From assembly GCA_947095535.1 (NCBI GenBank), contig OX352772.1, forward strand, positions 149,001,383 to 149,065,382: a stretch of DNA of 64,000 nucleotides, written 5' to 3'. The position numbers were made by a program, and so were the translations under genes. The DNA is from Poecilobothrus nobilitatus. Taxonomy: Eukaryota > Arthropoda > Insecta > Diptera > Dolichopodidae. Below are positions 20,345-32,700 of this stretch, piece after piece (the stretch's first letter is position 1; each line of letters starts with the position of its first letter). Below the pieces are notes generated by a model, which searched no databases, had not been told where the DNA came from, and saw only the letters and a program-made list of their open reading frames with translations.

Positions 20345-20576
20345 TTTTCTCAGTATTGATTTGGTATGTTTATACGACTTTTTTTTTTGTTAATGATAAT
20401 ATATAACTAATTAACCATGTTTTTATACCAATATTAAAAGGGATAGGAAATTTTCCATACATATTTTTAAAAACTAGGAAATGAATCAAATAGACAATAA
20501 AATTAACATTGCCACTCCACATTACAGCTTGTTTACATTTTACAACTCAAATTTGCATAATACTAGTAATTTCCTA
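18219..20576. repeat. Tandem duplication D2, unit 1
   Basis: 2358-bp direct duplication; the second unit is 20577-22933. It covers the N-terminal about 700 codons of PolB plus about 230 bp of upstream DNA. The junction has at most one base of homology. The units differ at roughly ten coding positions and a T-run, so this duplication is older than D1. Confidence 0.85.
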
Positions 20577-22702
20577 CAAAAACCATCTACTTTTATATTT
20601 TTTATAATTGTTTTTTTTTTCTTTGCTGCATGTTGAATATTAATCTTTCTTTGATCCTCTTCCCAAATTAGCCATTGAAGAGCAATTTTTGATTGATTGT
20701 CTGCAAATCTGTAACCTTTTTTGGGTATCAATCCTATAGTTTCCGGTTTCAAAAAATTTCTTCGAAAAACTAAATTGCATGCTGAAGCAATGGTTGTAGC
20801 CTCAGTGAAAGGACATACATTATTTTCTTCCAATAGGAGTTTTCTAAATTTAATGCAGGCTTCAGTTAAAATATGTACATCATTTTTGCAATATTCTATC
20901 AAATCACGTTTCATATTGAACTCGGTATTTTTGCTTTGTTCATACCAATCAATAAACATTTTTCGATTTTCTTCTGTCATTGTATCAGGACTATAGTAGT
21001 GCATAAGTGGTATTGGCCCAACATAATTTATATTTTCTGATGTATTGAACAAATGAGGAAAATAACCTTTTTTTAAATCAGTTGATAAATCGAAAGCTTT
21101 AGGAAGTTGTGATAGTGGCATTGCAAAATAATTCATAGAATCTAAAAACCTTATATTTTTAATCTGCATCTGAATAATTTTTGTACCCCTCATGATTAAT
21201 TTTGGCTCTATCTCACTTTTATGCAGCAATTTATTTAAAATAAACTGGTGATCAAAACTTTGTCCATTATGAGCTATTACAACAACTTGTTTAAATTTTT
21301 TAGCCATTTTAAAAATGTAATCAACTAAATTTGGAATTACATTTGTGTCAAAAACTGTTGTTCTAAAACCACATTTAGAACAAAAATGTAACTTCTCTTC
21401 TTTTATGCAATGATGACATCTTATACTAAGAACACATAAATTAGGTTCATGTAGTTTAATATCTTCATTATTGTTTTTAACTAGCGTTTTTTCTTGCATT
21501 GTTTCTAGATCGTAAAAGATAAACACAAAATCATTAATTTTTGGTTTGCTCTTATCTACAATAATATAACAAAAATGATTTTTTTCTACACTTTTGTTAC
21601 AATTTTTACAAAAAACAGTATCACATTTATGTGGTGAATCAATCTTTCTAAAATATGTTTTAAAACAAATTAAGCATTTGTGAAATTTTTGACATGTAGT
21701 AACTGTTTTATGATTTTCAAAACATTTTCCACCTCGGAATGATCGTTTGCAATAGTTGCATGTAATAGTTGTAGGTATATTATTACATGCAGGAGACTGT
21801 CGACAACAAATACAGATACCTTCACAATTATGATAATTTGCGTAACCTACATTACATTTTTTACAGTAATGGTTAATGTAAAAAACCGCTGTCAGCGAAA
21901 TAATAACGTTAAAGTGATTTTCGTAATATAATAAATTAATTCTTTTGCCATCGTTTTTACCTTCAAAAATTATATTTTTGTTATTAGCATAATCGTAAAC
22001 AACGATGTTATATTCATCTCCATAATAATCCTGTATTTTTTTAAGTTCAGATATTCCTGCACTTTGCGTTATATTTAATTTTGTTTTTACCATCAGCTCT
22101 AATGCTAGATTTTTCTGCATCTTCTGTGTATCTTGGCGAATTTTTTTATAATTCATGTCACCATCTATAAAAGCTTTTCCTACTACAATAGCTCGGAGTA
22201 AGCAAAGATTATCATTATTTTTAATGACAACAATGCCTTTTCGTTTTAAACTTTCTTCATTGAAAGTAAAATAATTTCTCCCTCGTCCACTTCCAGAAGG
22301 CAACCGTACAGTTGTAGTTGTTAGTTGAAAAGAATCAGTATTCAGGCCCTCCGAATTACTTTGGAATATTTTACTTATTAGTTCCCAAATATCTTCAAAC
22401 TTCACTGAACTTGCAAGCTTAAAATTCATCCAACCTGGAGTTCTCTGTTGAAAGTTATCAGCAAAAAATACTATACCAATGAGATCATTCGGTTCAACGT
22501 TTTCCACCGAATATATAACTATTTGATTAATGGCTTCTTTAGTATATGCCAATATATCTTCTTCATTTGGAGCTTTTCTTATTTTGAATGTAATTTTTCT
22601 CGACATAACTCCAAACTTTTTCAAAAACTGACTTTTTTCTTCTATAATTATGAATTTGGAAGACTCCTCTAAATATTTCTCTAATATTTGTTTCTTGGCC
22701 AT
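20577..22702 (-). pseudogene. Truncated PolB duplicate (N-terminal about 700 aa)
   Basis: The original 5' part of PolB, cut by duplication D2. From the matching ATG at 22702 the frame is open through the N-terminal domain, Cys/His region and all three exonuclease motifs, and ends inside the Vsr-like segment (KVDGFC) followed by unrelated residues to a stop at 20540. It differs from the full copy by replacements such as Cys to Ser and Glu to Lys. A stand-alone exonuclease product is conceivable but unproven. An upstream extension to 22879 exists in frame but is unlikely to be coding. Confidence 0.75.
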
Positions 22703-22933
22703 TTTTCTCAGTATTGATTTGGTATGTTTATACGACTTTTTTTTTGTTAATGATAATATATAACTAATTAACCATGTTTTTATACCAATATTAAAAGAGA
22801 TAGGAAATTTTCCATACATATTTTTAAAAACTAGGAAATGAATCAAATAGACAATAAAATTAACATTGCCACTCCACATTACAGCTTGTTTACATTTTAC
22901 AACTCAAATTTGCATAATACTAGTAATTTCCTA

Positions 22934-23299
22934 GAACATAATAACTCTTGTTATATATTATAAAAATTTTTCAAATTATATTTCAATTATATTAATTCAT
23001 ATTATATAAAAATTGATTTACGTGTTTTTCGTTTTACAATTCATTATTAAATTATTTGCATAATACATAGTTGTTATTAATAACATATCTCAAATTTGCA
23101 TAATAGAAAGTAATTTACAAGAATCTATAATAAATCTTGTTCTATATTAAATTTTTTCTTATTTTTTTTTTATAAAACATAACAATTAATCACTAAATAC
23201 AAATTTTTTCTCTCGATTTTATACATACAACCTACACTATAAATTATTTTTTGTTTTTTTTTTTTTTTTTTTTTTTATATCGTTCAGATTAAAATAAAA
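22934..23299. other. AT-rich spacer before the right TIR of Pol-1
   Basis: Contains ATTTGCATAATA repeats and a T-run at 23260-23276. No ORF or other signal. Confidence 0.5.
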
Positions 23300-24026
23300 A
23301 CTAAGATACAATAACAAGTTCAATATCAGCATTTTATTTATCTCATAAATAACAACTGTATTTTTTGCGCTAATATTATGTTACAATACCTGGTTGACAG
23401 TGAAAGCTTTTTATTGAAAAAATAAGATACATTTTTATTATTTAAAATAACCTATATGTTACTATACTATCATAACAAGATCATTGCACTTACTTATCCT
23501 ACATTATCTCGTTTACCTTCTATATTATTTACAAAAGCTTTTTCCGGAAACTAATTATGCAACCGGTAACAAATACTAGATATTATAACACCTGTTTAGA
23601 TCATTGCACTTACTTGTTCTACATTATTTAGTTTACCTTTCAATATTATTTCCAAACACACTTAGTAAAAGCTTTTTATTAAAAAATAAAATAAATTCTT
23701 GCATATTATTTATATAGTCTATGTTATTATAGTACAACACCTGTTTAGGTCATTGCATCTACTTGTTCCACATTATCTAGTTGACCTTCTATATTATTTA
23801 CAAACACTTTTCCGGAAACTAATTATGCAAACGCCAATCACGACATCTAATTTGCTACCTGTTTTTTTACACTACAACATTCCTTAAAAAAGCTCTCAAC
23901 AACAAAGTAAACGCCCAAGGTCATTGACCTAATTTGCATAATTATTTTCCCATGCCAAAGCGCTACTATTACTTTGACCTAATTTGCATAATTATTTTCC
24001 CATGCCAAAGCGCTACTATTACTACT
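23300..24026. repeat. Pol-1 right terminal inverted repeat
   Basis: Reverse complement of 8326-8866 with an extra internal repeat copy. It has three TTATTTACAAA / TTTCCGGAAACTAATTATGCAA-type modules and ends with two 50-bp terminal motif copies and ACTACT. Confidence 0.85.
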
Positions 24027-24032
24027 AATAAC
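24027..24032. repeat. Pol-1 target-site duplication, right copy
   Basis: AATAAC, matching 8320-8325. Confidence 0.75.
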
Positions 24033-24469
24033 AATAATTATAATAATAATAATAGTAATAATAATAATAATGCAATCGTATATCGTATAATGTATATTGT
24101 ATAATTAATAGTAGTAATAATAATATTAATAATAATAATAGTAATAGTAATAATAACAATAATTATAATTATAATAATAGTAATAATAATAATAATAATA
24201 ATAGTAATAATAATAATAGCTGCCACAGTGGAGCCATCTTTGGTTATATCATGCAAGTAAGGTGTTACATACTGCTGCACGTACTGTAGGTGTTACATAA
24301 CTCTGCAGTAAAAATAATAATATTAATAAGAATACTAATTAGCAATAATAGTAACCGCTACAGTGACAGTGGAGTTGCCTTCAATAATTACCTCATGTAG
24401 TACTATATACTACTACTACATGTTGTAACTGTTGTGACGGCTTTAGTCACTGTTAGCTAAATAGTAATA
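24033..24469. repeat. TAA microsatellite and flank
   Basis: Imperfect (TAA)n with TAG variants, then two related blocks with GCCACAGTGGAG / GCTACAGTGACAG and GTTACATA. No genes; the long minus-strand frame is a repeat translation. Confidence 0.7.
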
Positions 24470-24712
24470 ATAATAGGCGGATTCTTTGTTTCCTTACAGT
24501 CTCACTCCCAATTCAATGTTTCCGTATCCATTTCCTATCCTTTTCTATCCCTACTGCCTAGGAAATATACTGCGTTCGCAGGTAAGGGTTTCATCCCATT
24601 ATATTGGCTAAAAAGGGGAGGTGGGTTTAGTCAGTCAGAATCTTACACTACCAAGGGGGAAATTCTTGGTGTCTTTGGAAGATTCCAACCTCCCTTAGGA
24701 AAAAAAAAAAAC
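24470..24712 (+). mobile_element. LINE 3'-end fragment with A-tail
   Basis: Ends in an A-run and resembles the 3' end of the LINE at 60 kb: CCCACATCCCTATCC-like text, AAGGGTTTCATCC, AAAAGGGGAGGTGG, a block ending TTGGTG, then poly-A. It is a severely 5'-truncated retrotransposon copy. The 160 bp after it are featureless. Confidence 0.6.
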
Positions 24713-24872
24713 ACTCAGTTTCTATCACTCAGACAATACGGTGCACGGCGGTTAATTAATTAAGTTTATTTAATTTTTAATATCCGGTCTAATTTTTTTT
24801 TAATTTTTCATTAATATTAATATTTTGTTTAGAAAGAAATTTATTTTTGCTGACTGTATAATTTTTTTTTTA

Positions 24873-25205
24873 TATTAATTTATAACTAACTTTTCCAAAG
24901 TGATACCAATTTTTTTTAAATCAAAGTACATTTACTTTTATTTAAAAAAATAATAAGAATAAAAACATATATTAAAGAAAAAGTTAGCTGACTCTGGCAA
25001 TTTAATGTTTTTATTTTCCTATATTAATTTATAACTAACTTTTCCAAAGTGAATGTTAGTGATTATTGCAGTGAATAATTTTTTTTAATCAAAGTACATT
25101 TACTTTTATTTAAAAAAACCAAAAAAAAAAAAAAAGAATAAAAACATATATTAAAGTAAAAGTTTGCTGACTCTGTCAATTTAGTATTTTTATTTAATTT
25201 GTTTT
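24873..25205 (+). repeat. Tandem 5' monomers of the CR1-like LINE
   Basis: Two copies (about 148 and 180 bp) begin TATATTAATTTATAACTAAC and share CTTTTCCAAAGTGA, CAAAGTACATTTAC, AAACATATATTAAAG and GCTGACTCTG. Such 5' monomers often carry LINE promoters. Confidence 0.7.
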
Positions 25206-25246
25206 GATCTTAATTATTTTTTGATTCTAAAATTATTAAAATTACA

Positions 25247-26332
25247 ATGGAATTTAAATGTAACATGGAAAATTGCACCATAACTGATAAAAAGTGTAAA
25301 TTTGTTGTTTGTAAAGCTTTCTGTAAGAGAAAGTTGCATGGTGTCTGTATGGGAGCAAGCAGGGATTGGTATCATCCTTCTTTGGATAACTGGTTCATTT
25401 GTAATGATTGCAAACACCATGAATCACTCTTTAGAAGCGTATATGATAATTTAAGTAATTTTATTGTCAATATGAATGATAAGAATACGGGTTTATTAAA
25501 CAAAGCAATATTAGTTATTGATTCAAACCGAAACTCTTTTAATGACATGGCAAAATCTTTTGATTCAATATGTAATCAAATTGCTTCTAAAGCAACTCAA
25601 AATAATGATGTGTTAACTAAGATGTTCACCGAATTTAAAAATGATCTATTAACTGAGATTTCTGCCCAGCTCACTGTTCCAGATAAAATTGACCGTATGG
25701 AAGCTACTGTTATTAAACCTTTAGATTCAGTTCATCAGGAGTTTTCTAGTACTAACGCAGAAATTATTCAAAATATTTGCTCTGAATTGCATAATACGCG
25801 ATTAATGGGTGAAGTGCTAACATCTGATAAAACTGGAATTGTACTAGATACTTCCGATAAAATTATTCAAACTGATTCTATCACATCTGTTATATGTGAT
25901 AAAGATGTACAGACTGAGTCAACTATTTTACATAAATTTGGAACACAATGGACGGAAGAAGAGTGGAGTGGAAGGATTACGAAGCTTATTCATTGCAATA
26001 ATTCTTCTCCTATAAGTTATAGTTATCACTCGTCCATCTTTGTAAAGGGAGTTCCGAGTTCCTTTAGTGAAATTAAATTATCTGAGTTTCTGAAGTGGGA
26101 ATTCAACATTAGTTCGGTAATCTGTACTAATTTAACACCGAAGAGGATAAAAAGGAATAGAATTAAATATCATTGTTTTCTCATCTCTGGATCTGTTTAC
26201 AATTTGAGGATTCTTCAACATCCAAGTAATATTAAAATTTGGAACAAAATTGGTGCTGTAATTGAAAAACGGAAACCAGAGGTCGAAGGTAAACCAAAAA
26301 ATGATTTAAAAATATCTTCATTCAATACATAA
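25247..26332 (+). CDS. CR1-like LINE ORF1 protein with PHD finger
   Basis: 361-aa open frame. The N-terminus (about 5-60) has a Cys4-His-Cys3-like order (CNMENC, CKFVVC, CKRKLHGVC, WFICNDC), a PHD zinc finger as in ORF1 of CR1/L2-type elements. A helical region (about 70-170) may form a coiled coil. Near 255-330 lies a small nucleic-acid-binding-like block (SIFVKGVP, IKLSEFLKWEF, YHCFLISG). ORF1 proteins bind the element RNA and act as chaperones. Intact within this frame. Confidence 0.7.
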   Translation: MEFKCNMENCTITDKKCKFVVCKAFCKRKLHGVCMGASRDWYHPSLDNWFICNDCKHHESLFRSVYDNLSNFIVNMNDKNTGLLNKAILVIDSNRNSFNDMAKSFDSICNQIASKATQNNDVLTKMFTEFKNDLLTEISAQLTVPDKIDRMEATVIKPLDSVHQEFSSTNAEIIQNICSELHNTRLMGEVLTSDKTGIVLDTSDKIIQTDSITSVICDKDVQTESTILHKFGTQWTEEEWSGRITKLIHCNNSSPISYSYHSSIFVKGVPSSFSEIKLSEFLKWEFNISSVICTNLTPKRIKRNRIKYHCFLISGSVYNLRILQHPSNIKIWNKIGAVIEKRKPEVEGKPKNDLKISSFNT

Positions 26333-26421
26333 TTCAATATGTAGATTATTCATTAAAAAATGTTAAAATAACTGATAAACCTCCTATAAATACTAATTTT
26401 AATCTAAAAAGTTTACTTGAT

Positions 26422-27490
26422 TTGTCTTTTCCTATGCCTTCTTCTAAATCTTCTAATTCTAATACTAATCCAAATAATAATATTAACCCCATTAACTCTA
26501 ACATTAATTTAACTTCTAATTCTATAAATCTTTCTAGATTTTCTATTAATAATCAAAGTATTAAAAATCATACTAATTTTAATACAACTACTAATAATAA
26601 ACAAAGTATAAAAACTCTTACTAAATCTAACACTATCTCTAATCCTAACGGTAATTCTCATACCAATTCTATAAAAACTCCTCTTTCTAATAATAACAAC
26701 GTAACAAATTCTTCTATTAGTCGCCATTCTATTAAAGCCATTTCTTCTAATTCTAACAACTTTCCTAAATCATCTAATAAACTTGTTAGTGATTCTTATT
26801 TAAAAAGCAAACTTTCTAATTTAAAAAAATCGGTTTCCAACAAGCTTAATAAGTATTATAACTTTGTTCAAGGCGAAACTATCATGCCTCATAGTAAGAG
26901 CTCTAACTTAAACACAATTGAAACTTCTAACAAAACATTATCAAAAATTACTTCTAGCACCTCTTCTTCTTTGCGACCTGAGATAGAGGTTAACTTCTCT
27001 GCTGATAATTTTAATGATTCTTTATTACTAAACCCTAACGTTATTCCACCTATTTTTAGATCCTCTTTTACCACCGGTTGTTAAACTTACTCAGAAGGCT
27101 CTTCATTATAATAATAATAACAGCAGATGCGTTTTGGCTAGGTTAAGGGACAGTAAAATATTTGAAAATGTTAGACTATATCTTGCATATCTTCATGATA
27201 AATCTAACGACGTTTGCATTGGTGGCAAAAGTAATACATTGCTAAAAATAGCGATTCAACAAGAAAGTTTGCCCACCGATATTAACGATTTACGTAATAT
27301 TTTTTTAAGATATCATGAAAGATATAGTGCTGATAGTGCTCTAACTGATTTGCAATCATATGCTTCACATATTTCATCAAACAGCATTAACTATCTTCAA
27401 AGGACGAGAGAAAATAATGGTAAGTACTTTCGTCCCCTGTATAGCCAAAAGAAATCTAGTTCATATCAGTCTTTTGCCACCTGTTTCTGA
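26422..27490 (+). pseudogene. Asn/Ser-rich spacer and conserved block upstream of the endonuclease
   Basis: A long Asn/Ser/Thr-rich low-complexity frame (to 27084) is followed, in another frame, by a better conserved block from 27134 (RDSKIFENVRLYLAYLHDKS, YHERYSADSALTD). The block could be the end of ORF1 or the start of ORF2. No domain recognised. Frames are broken between segments. Confidence 0.4.
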
Positions 27491-27514
27491 ATCACACACA
27501 AAGGATGCTTTTAA

Positions 27515-28484
27515 ATTAGCTATTTATTATCAAAATGTAAGAGGTTGACGTACAAAAACTAAAAAGATTTTTTTAAATTCTTCACTTTTAGATTTTGATG
27601 TTTTTGTTTTAACGGAAACTTGGCTTATTTCATCAATTAATAATCTTGAATTTTTCCCTTCGTCTTTTACTGTCTATAGGAATGACAGATATGATTGTCT
27701 TTTTTCTCATAACATTCCAAGAGGTGGTGGTGTATTAATAGCTGTAAAAAATACATTCTCATCCTCGCAATTGTTAGTTACTCAGTGCGATTCGTCTGAA
27801 ATTATAGAAATGATTGCCATTAAAATTGAATTGCAGTTGATAAATGTTATTATCATTAACTGTTATATTCATCCTGGATCCAGTATTGAAGTATATACCA
27901 AGTATATATCAGAAATTGAATTACTAATTAGTAATCTCAACACAAATGATGATATTATACTATGTGGTGAAATTAATCTACCTAATATTAAATGGATTGC
28001 ACATGAAGAGGAAGCTTATTTTGTACCATATGAATTAGTTAGTAATATTGAGTGTTTTGTAATCGATTCTTTTAATTCTTTTAATTTTCAACAGGTATCC
28101 TCGGTTTACAATAATCGTGGGAGGCAGGTAAACTTACTATTTACTTCAAACTGGAATAATTTAGTTACTATTACCTGTCCATTTGAACTCGTCGATATTG
28201 ATGAATATCACCCTCCAATATGTTTTTCGTTTTCTTCTCTTATGTCTCCTAATGTTGATTCAGCATTTTCTTATCGTTACAATTTTTTTAAAGCTAATTT
28301 TGAAGGAATTAATAACTATTTATGCGATTACGACTTTTCATTTTTATCCTCTACCAATTTAGAGGTTACAGTTAATAATTTCTATAAAATCCTTCATTTC
28401 ATTACTTCACAACATGTGCCTTTAGTTATTGATAAAATTAACGAAACTTGTCCGCCTTGGTTTACCAGAAATCTTAAGAAATAA
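27515..28484 (+). pseudogene. CR1-like LINE endonuclease domain
   Basis: EEP endonuclease blocks in order: IYYQNVRG followed by a TGA at about 27546, VFVLTETWL, YRNDR, RGGGVLIAVK, NCYIHPGS, then CGEINLPNIKW where GDFN is expected (catalytic Asp replaced by Glu) and DEYHPP where SDHHP is expected. Two catalytic motifs are altered, so the domain is inactive. Confidence 0.65.
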
Positions 28485-30195
28485 AAAAATAAAAAAAATA
28501 AAGCCTTGCGTAAATTCATTAAAAGCAATCATAATCATGATTTTTATGATTTTTTTATTTTTTTTAATGATTTCAAGTCAATGTCTAATAATCTTTACTT
28601 TAACTATGTACGGAATATGTCTTCGGATATTAAAAATAATCCAAAACTCTTTCGGAAATTTGTGAATGCTAAAAAAAAATCTGATCAATATCCTACTTGT
28701 ATGAATTATAAGAACTTTCCTTAGACAACGCTTACTAATATTCATATTGATTCTAATGTAATCTTTAACTACTGACAAAAGCTTGACAATAATTCTAATC
28801 CTGGTACTGATGGTATCCCAAACATATTTTTGAAAAAATGTTCGATTTCATTATGTGATCCCCTTTCTATCTTATTTAATTTTTCTTTGACTTCTGGGAT
28901 TTTTCCTTCTATGTGGAAGACTTCTCTTATTAAGCCTTTTCACAAAAAAAATCTTAAAAATGATGTAACAAATTATCGCCCAATTGCGAACTATCATCTA
29001 TTCCAAAACTTTTTGAATTGATCATATTTGATTCTATTTATGATCATTGTACTTGCTTTTTATCTCCTTATGAACATGGCTTTGTCAAGCATAAATCAAC
29101 TGTTACTAATCTTATTGAATCCACCTCTACTTTCATTAATAACATGGAGGATGGTTTTCAAACAGATGTGATATATACCGATTTTAGTAAAGCTTTTGAT
29201 CTTCTTCCACACAATATTATTATATTTAAGTTGGAAAAACTAGGATTCCTCATTGTTTATATTAACTGGGTTCACTCCTATCTATTCGAACGTAGGTATA
29301 GTATATAGTGTGTGTTTTATAGTGTGTATCTATTCGAACGTAGGTATAGTGTGTCTTTTAGATCCGCGACATCTTCTGAATTCGATGCTGCCACAGGTGT
29401 TCCCCAAGGTAGTCATCTTGGACCTCTACTGTTCATTATTTCCATTAATGATGTTACTTCGTTAATATTTAATTGCCATATTAAAATTGACGCCGACGAT
29501 ATGAAAATTTTCCTAAAAATAAAAAATTTAGAAGATACTTTAGCTTTGCAAGCTGATCTTAATCGATTTCATGATTGGTGTTGCAATAATAATCCTCAAC
29601 TTAACGTTAATAAATCTGCATTAATTACTTTTACACGTCGTTCATGCCCAATCTTGTATTCCTATTCTTTCAATAACCAAACTATTCCTAAAGTTGTCTC
29701 TATAAAAGATCTAGGGGTACTCTTTGATAGTAAGCTTTCTTTTCACCTTCATTATACTGATATACTAAAAAATCCAACTCTATGCTAGGTTTAATTAAAC
29801 GTTGGGCAAGAGAATTTGATGATCCTTATGTATTAAAATTTCTAAGATTTGCTTTACGCTTTCTTCCATGGGAAGATCATTTAAGGCTACCGCCATACGA
29901 ACATAGATTGAATTTATTACATCTTCATACCCTTGAGAAAGTGGCAGATATAGTGTTTTTAACTGAATTAATTAAAGGTAATATTTTTTCTTCTCAATTA
30001 TTTGCTAAACTCAGCTTTTGTTCATATTCTAGATTAAGATCTGTAAATATGTTTAACTTGCATTTTCATAGAACTAATTGTGGGAAACATGAACCTATTA
30101 ATAGGATGATGTCTCTTTGTAACATATATAAACCTCATATTAACCTCTTACTAACAAAGCAATCACTTAAAAGAAATCTATATTTGTGTGAATAA
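28485..30195 (+). pseudogene. CR1-like LINE reverse transcriptase
   Basis: RT blocks appear across frames: GTDGIPNIFLKKC (about 28803), NYRPIAN (28972), IYTDFSKAFDLLPHN (29172), GVPQGSHLGPLLF (29396) and DADDMKIF (about 29489) where an aromatic-ADD box is expected. A 52-bp tandem duplication (29281-29350) breaks the frame. The C-terminal region is open at 29782-30195. Non-functional. Confidence 0.7.
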
Positions 30196-30434
30196 GTTAT
30201 TTAATAACCCTTGACCTGAGGTTCCTTAATTAAATTTATTTTATTGTAATTTATAGTTAGATTTTTATTTTAATTAATTATAAATTGTAATTTTCTTTTT
30301 TTTTTTTCTCATTTAATTATTACTAATTAGTTGTTATTTGATTTTTTGTTTAATTTTAGCTTTAAATTAGATTAAGTATTTTTACTGTAACTTGCTCGAT
30401 TTAAGCTCGTAATAATAAATAAATAAATAATAAC
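30196..30434 (+). other. 3' UTR and tail of the CR1-like LINE
   Basis: AT-rich, ending GCTCGTAATAATAAATAAATAA. The next base starts the LOA RT region. Confidence 0.65.
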
Positions 30435-31856
30435 AGAGGAAAAGGTTGCCTGGGCAATTGATAACTTCGCTACATACAAAAATGCAGGTTTAGATGGTAT
30501 TTTTCCAAAAATGCTGCAAGAAATGAATGGGCTTGTAGTTCCATTAATTACTAAGTTGTTCAGAAGCAGCCTAACTTCTGGTCATATTCTCCTGCAATGG
30601 AAGCTGGTGAATGTGATCTTTATTACAAAAGCTGGTAAAAGAGGGCACGAAACCACTAAAGATTTTAGACCGATCAGTCTATCATCCTTTTTATTGAAAA
30701 CTCTCGAAAGTACTCCGTTATGTAAGTACCAACATGGCTATTGTAAGGGCAAGTCAACAGAGACTGCACTGAGTGAACTACTGCGGGACATGGAACAATC
30801 GATTCAGTATAAGGAATATATATTAGCTACCTTTCTAGACTTAATCAATAATGTGCATGTTACGGCCATACAGAATTCATTGGAAGAACTAGAGGCAGAA
30901 ACTGTCCTTAGTCAGTGGATTGTTAATATATTGCAATCAATAGAGATCCAATCAGAACTTGGTAACCATAACATTACTAGAAGAGTAAGTAGGAACACAC
31001 CCCAAGGTGGGGTGTTATCACCACTACTGTGGCTTCTATAAATGAATGGAATACTGAAAGAATTTCAAGATGAGGGAAAGCCATTACATACGCAGATGAT
31101 CTAGCAGTATTAGTGTTTGGAAAGTTTCTTGACATAATTAGTGTAATTTTGGAAAGAGCTTTAAGAAGGGTTAATAGAATAGAATAGAAGGTTAGCACCA
31201 ATGGATGTGGCCTCTGCGTCAATCCGGACAAAACTGATCTAATGCTATTCACAAACAGAGCAAAGATACCGGAATTCACCAAGCTTAGACTGGATGATGT
31301 ATATATGAATTTAGCCCCCATTGTCAAATACCTAGGCACTCCTAGGTATTTCATACGAAACTGAAGTGGAGACTTAATAGTGAAGAAAGAGTCAAAAACG
31401 ACTGTATAGCCCTGTATTCTTGTAGGAAAATGTTAGGTAAAAAATGGGGATTAAATCCAAAAATGGCTTTATGGATGTACACAGCTATAGTATGACCCAT
31501 TCTTACCTTCAGATCATTAGTCTGGTGGCCAGCGCTGGAGAAGGAGTATATCGAAACCAAACTTGGTAAGGTACAGAACGGTCCATGGACCATGTATAAG
31601 CATTACGCGTGCGTTGAGATCGACACCAAGCAATACACTAGATGCACTTCTTTATCTCCTCTCCGTTGACCTCCATATAAAATTTCTAACCTGTTGTAGT
31701 GCGGTCAGACTCAGAGGGGCACTGGTGCACAAAACCTTATCTTGGGATCTGCCAGACTCCACAGACTACACTATTCCAAGTTTGGAAGTTGTTAAGAATT
31801 TCAAAGTAAAGATGAGAATCAAGAAGATAATGGAGATAAGGAAACCCTTTGGGTGA
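30435..31856 (+). pseudogene. LOA-type LINE reverse transcriptase
   Basis: RT blocks: AGLDGIFPKML, FRPISLSS, HGYCKGKSTETAL, TPQGGVLSPLLW, then in a different frame TYADDLAVLVFG (about 31090) with an intact YADD catalytic box. Part of the DxxxAF block near 30835 is altered (FLDLINNVH). At least three frame changes and several stops. The C-terminal thumb-like region continues to 31856. Confidence 0.7.
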
Positions 31857-32700
31857 AGTAGACATCACATTCTTCACTGATGGGTTAAAAATGGACTGCG
31901 GTGTCGATGCTGGTGTTTATTCAGAAAAACTCAAAATAAATCCAGTGTACTTCAAGCTGAAATGCTAGGAATCTGGAAAGCATGCCAAATACTTAGGAGC
32001 AATACTTCGCGGGGGGAAGCATTACAATTTTGACTGATAGCCAAGCAGCAATCGTGGCGCTTAACTCTACGATGATAACATCCAAGCTTGGCACAAAATG
32101 CTCTGACGAGCTTAAGAATATAAGCTATCAACACAATGTTACATTACTGTGGGTTCCGGGACATAGGAACATCACAGGAAATGAACATGCTGATGAATTA
32201 GCAAGGAGGGATTCCAATCTGAATGCTTCACTGGAAGAACAGGTGGATCCACCACCAAACAGCGTTAAAAAGGATATCTTTCTACAATCTTTCTTTCTAA
32301 GGATATCTTTTTATCCCTAGCGAAAAGAAGGTGGAAAGAATTAGCCTCATGCCGTATGAGCAAGAAAATATGGCCGACGCACGACAACAAAAGAACGGAC
32401 AACCTATTGAACCTACCTCGGCGAGACATAACCAGAGCAATAGGTGTGTTTACGGGCACTGGCCAATTGGCGAACATGCGGCCAGATTAGGTATTCCATT
32501 CAACACATCATGCCGCAGTTGTGGAGGGCAGAATGGGAAAGAAACCATTATACAATGCAAAATGCCCAGCGCTGACCAGGGCCAGAAGAGCAACTGTGGG
32601 TAGCCATGAATTTAACGATCTTAGCGATCTAGCGTCTAAGCAACCTGCAGAAATGATAAGGTTCCTGAATGCCGCGAAATGGAGCGGAAATTAAATCCGA
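31857..32700 (+). pseudogene. LOA-type LINE RNase H and zinc-knuckle end
   Basis: RNase H motifs are seen in order: FFTDGL, MTDSQAAIVAL, LLWVPGHRNI and NEHADELARRD, giving the Asp and His residues of the active site. A Cys-rich end follows (HAARLGIPFN, CRSCGG, then an IIQCKMPSA). RNase H removes template RNA during retrotransposition. Two or more shifts break the frame. The C-terminal FLNAAKW motif is typical of this LINE class. Confidence 0.65.

Larger units (their letters stand above)
8326..24026. mobile_element. Pol-1: Polinton/Maverick element, 15.7 kb
   Basis: Bounded by inverted repeats starting AGTAGT and flanked by AATAAC. Gene order: integrase and partner ORF leftwards; ATPase, 110-aa protein, acidic protein and truncated penton rightwards; a duplicated block; then PolB leftwards and a truncated PolB duplicate. 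Major capsid, core-like and protease genes are absent. Integrase and PolB are open, so it may still have the enzymes to copy and insert itself, but it cannot make virions alone. Confidence 0.85.
24873..30434 (+). mobile_element. CR1-like LINE with PHD-finger ORF1
   Basis: Nearly full-length non-LTR element: tandem 5' repeats, ORF1 with a PHD-type finger, an Asn/Ser-rich region, EEP endonuclease, RT and a short AATAAATAAATAA tail at 30405-30434. Tails of short tandem repeats are typical of the CR1/L2 group. Coding regions are broken. It ends exactly where the LOA element resumes. Confidence 0.75.

Noticed and set aside
18363..22672. Plus-strand ORFs of 74-91 aa opposite PolB, present twice
   Set aside because: They are antisense shadows of PolB, repeated because PolB is duplicated.
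24038..24280. 80-aa minus-strand ORF rich in Ile/Thr
   Set aside because: Pure translation of the TAA microsatellite.
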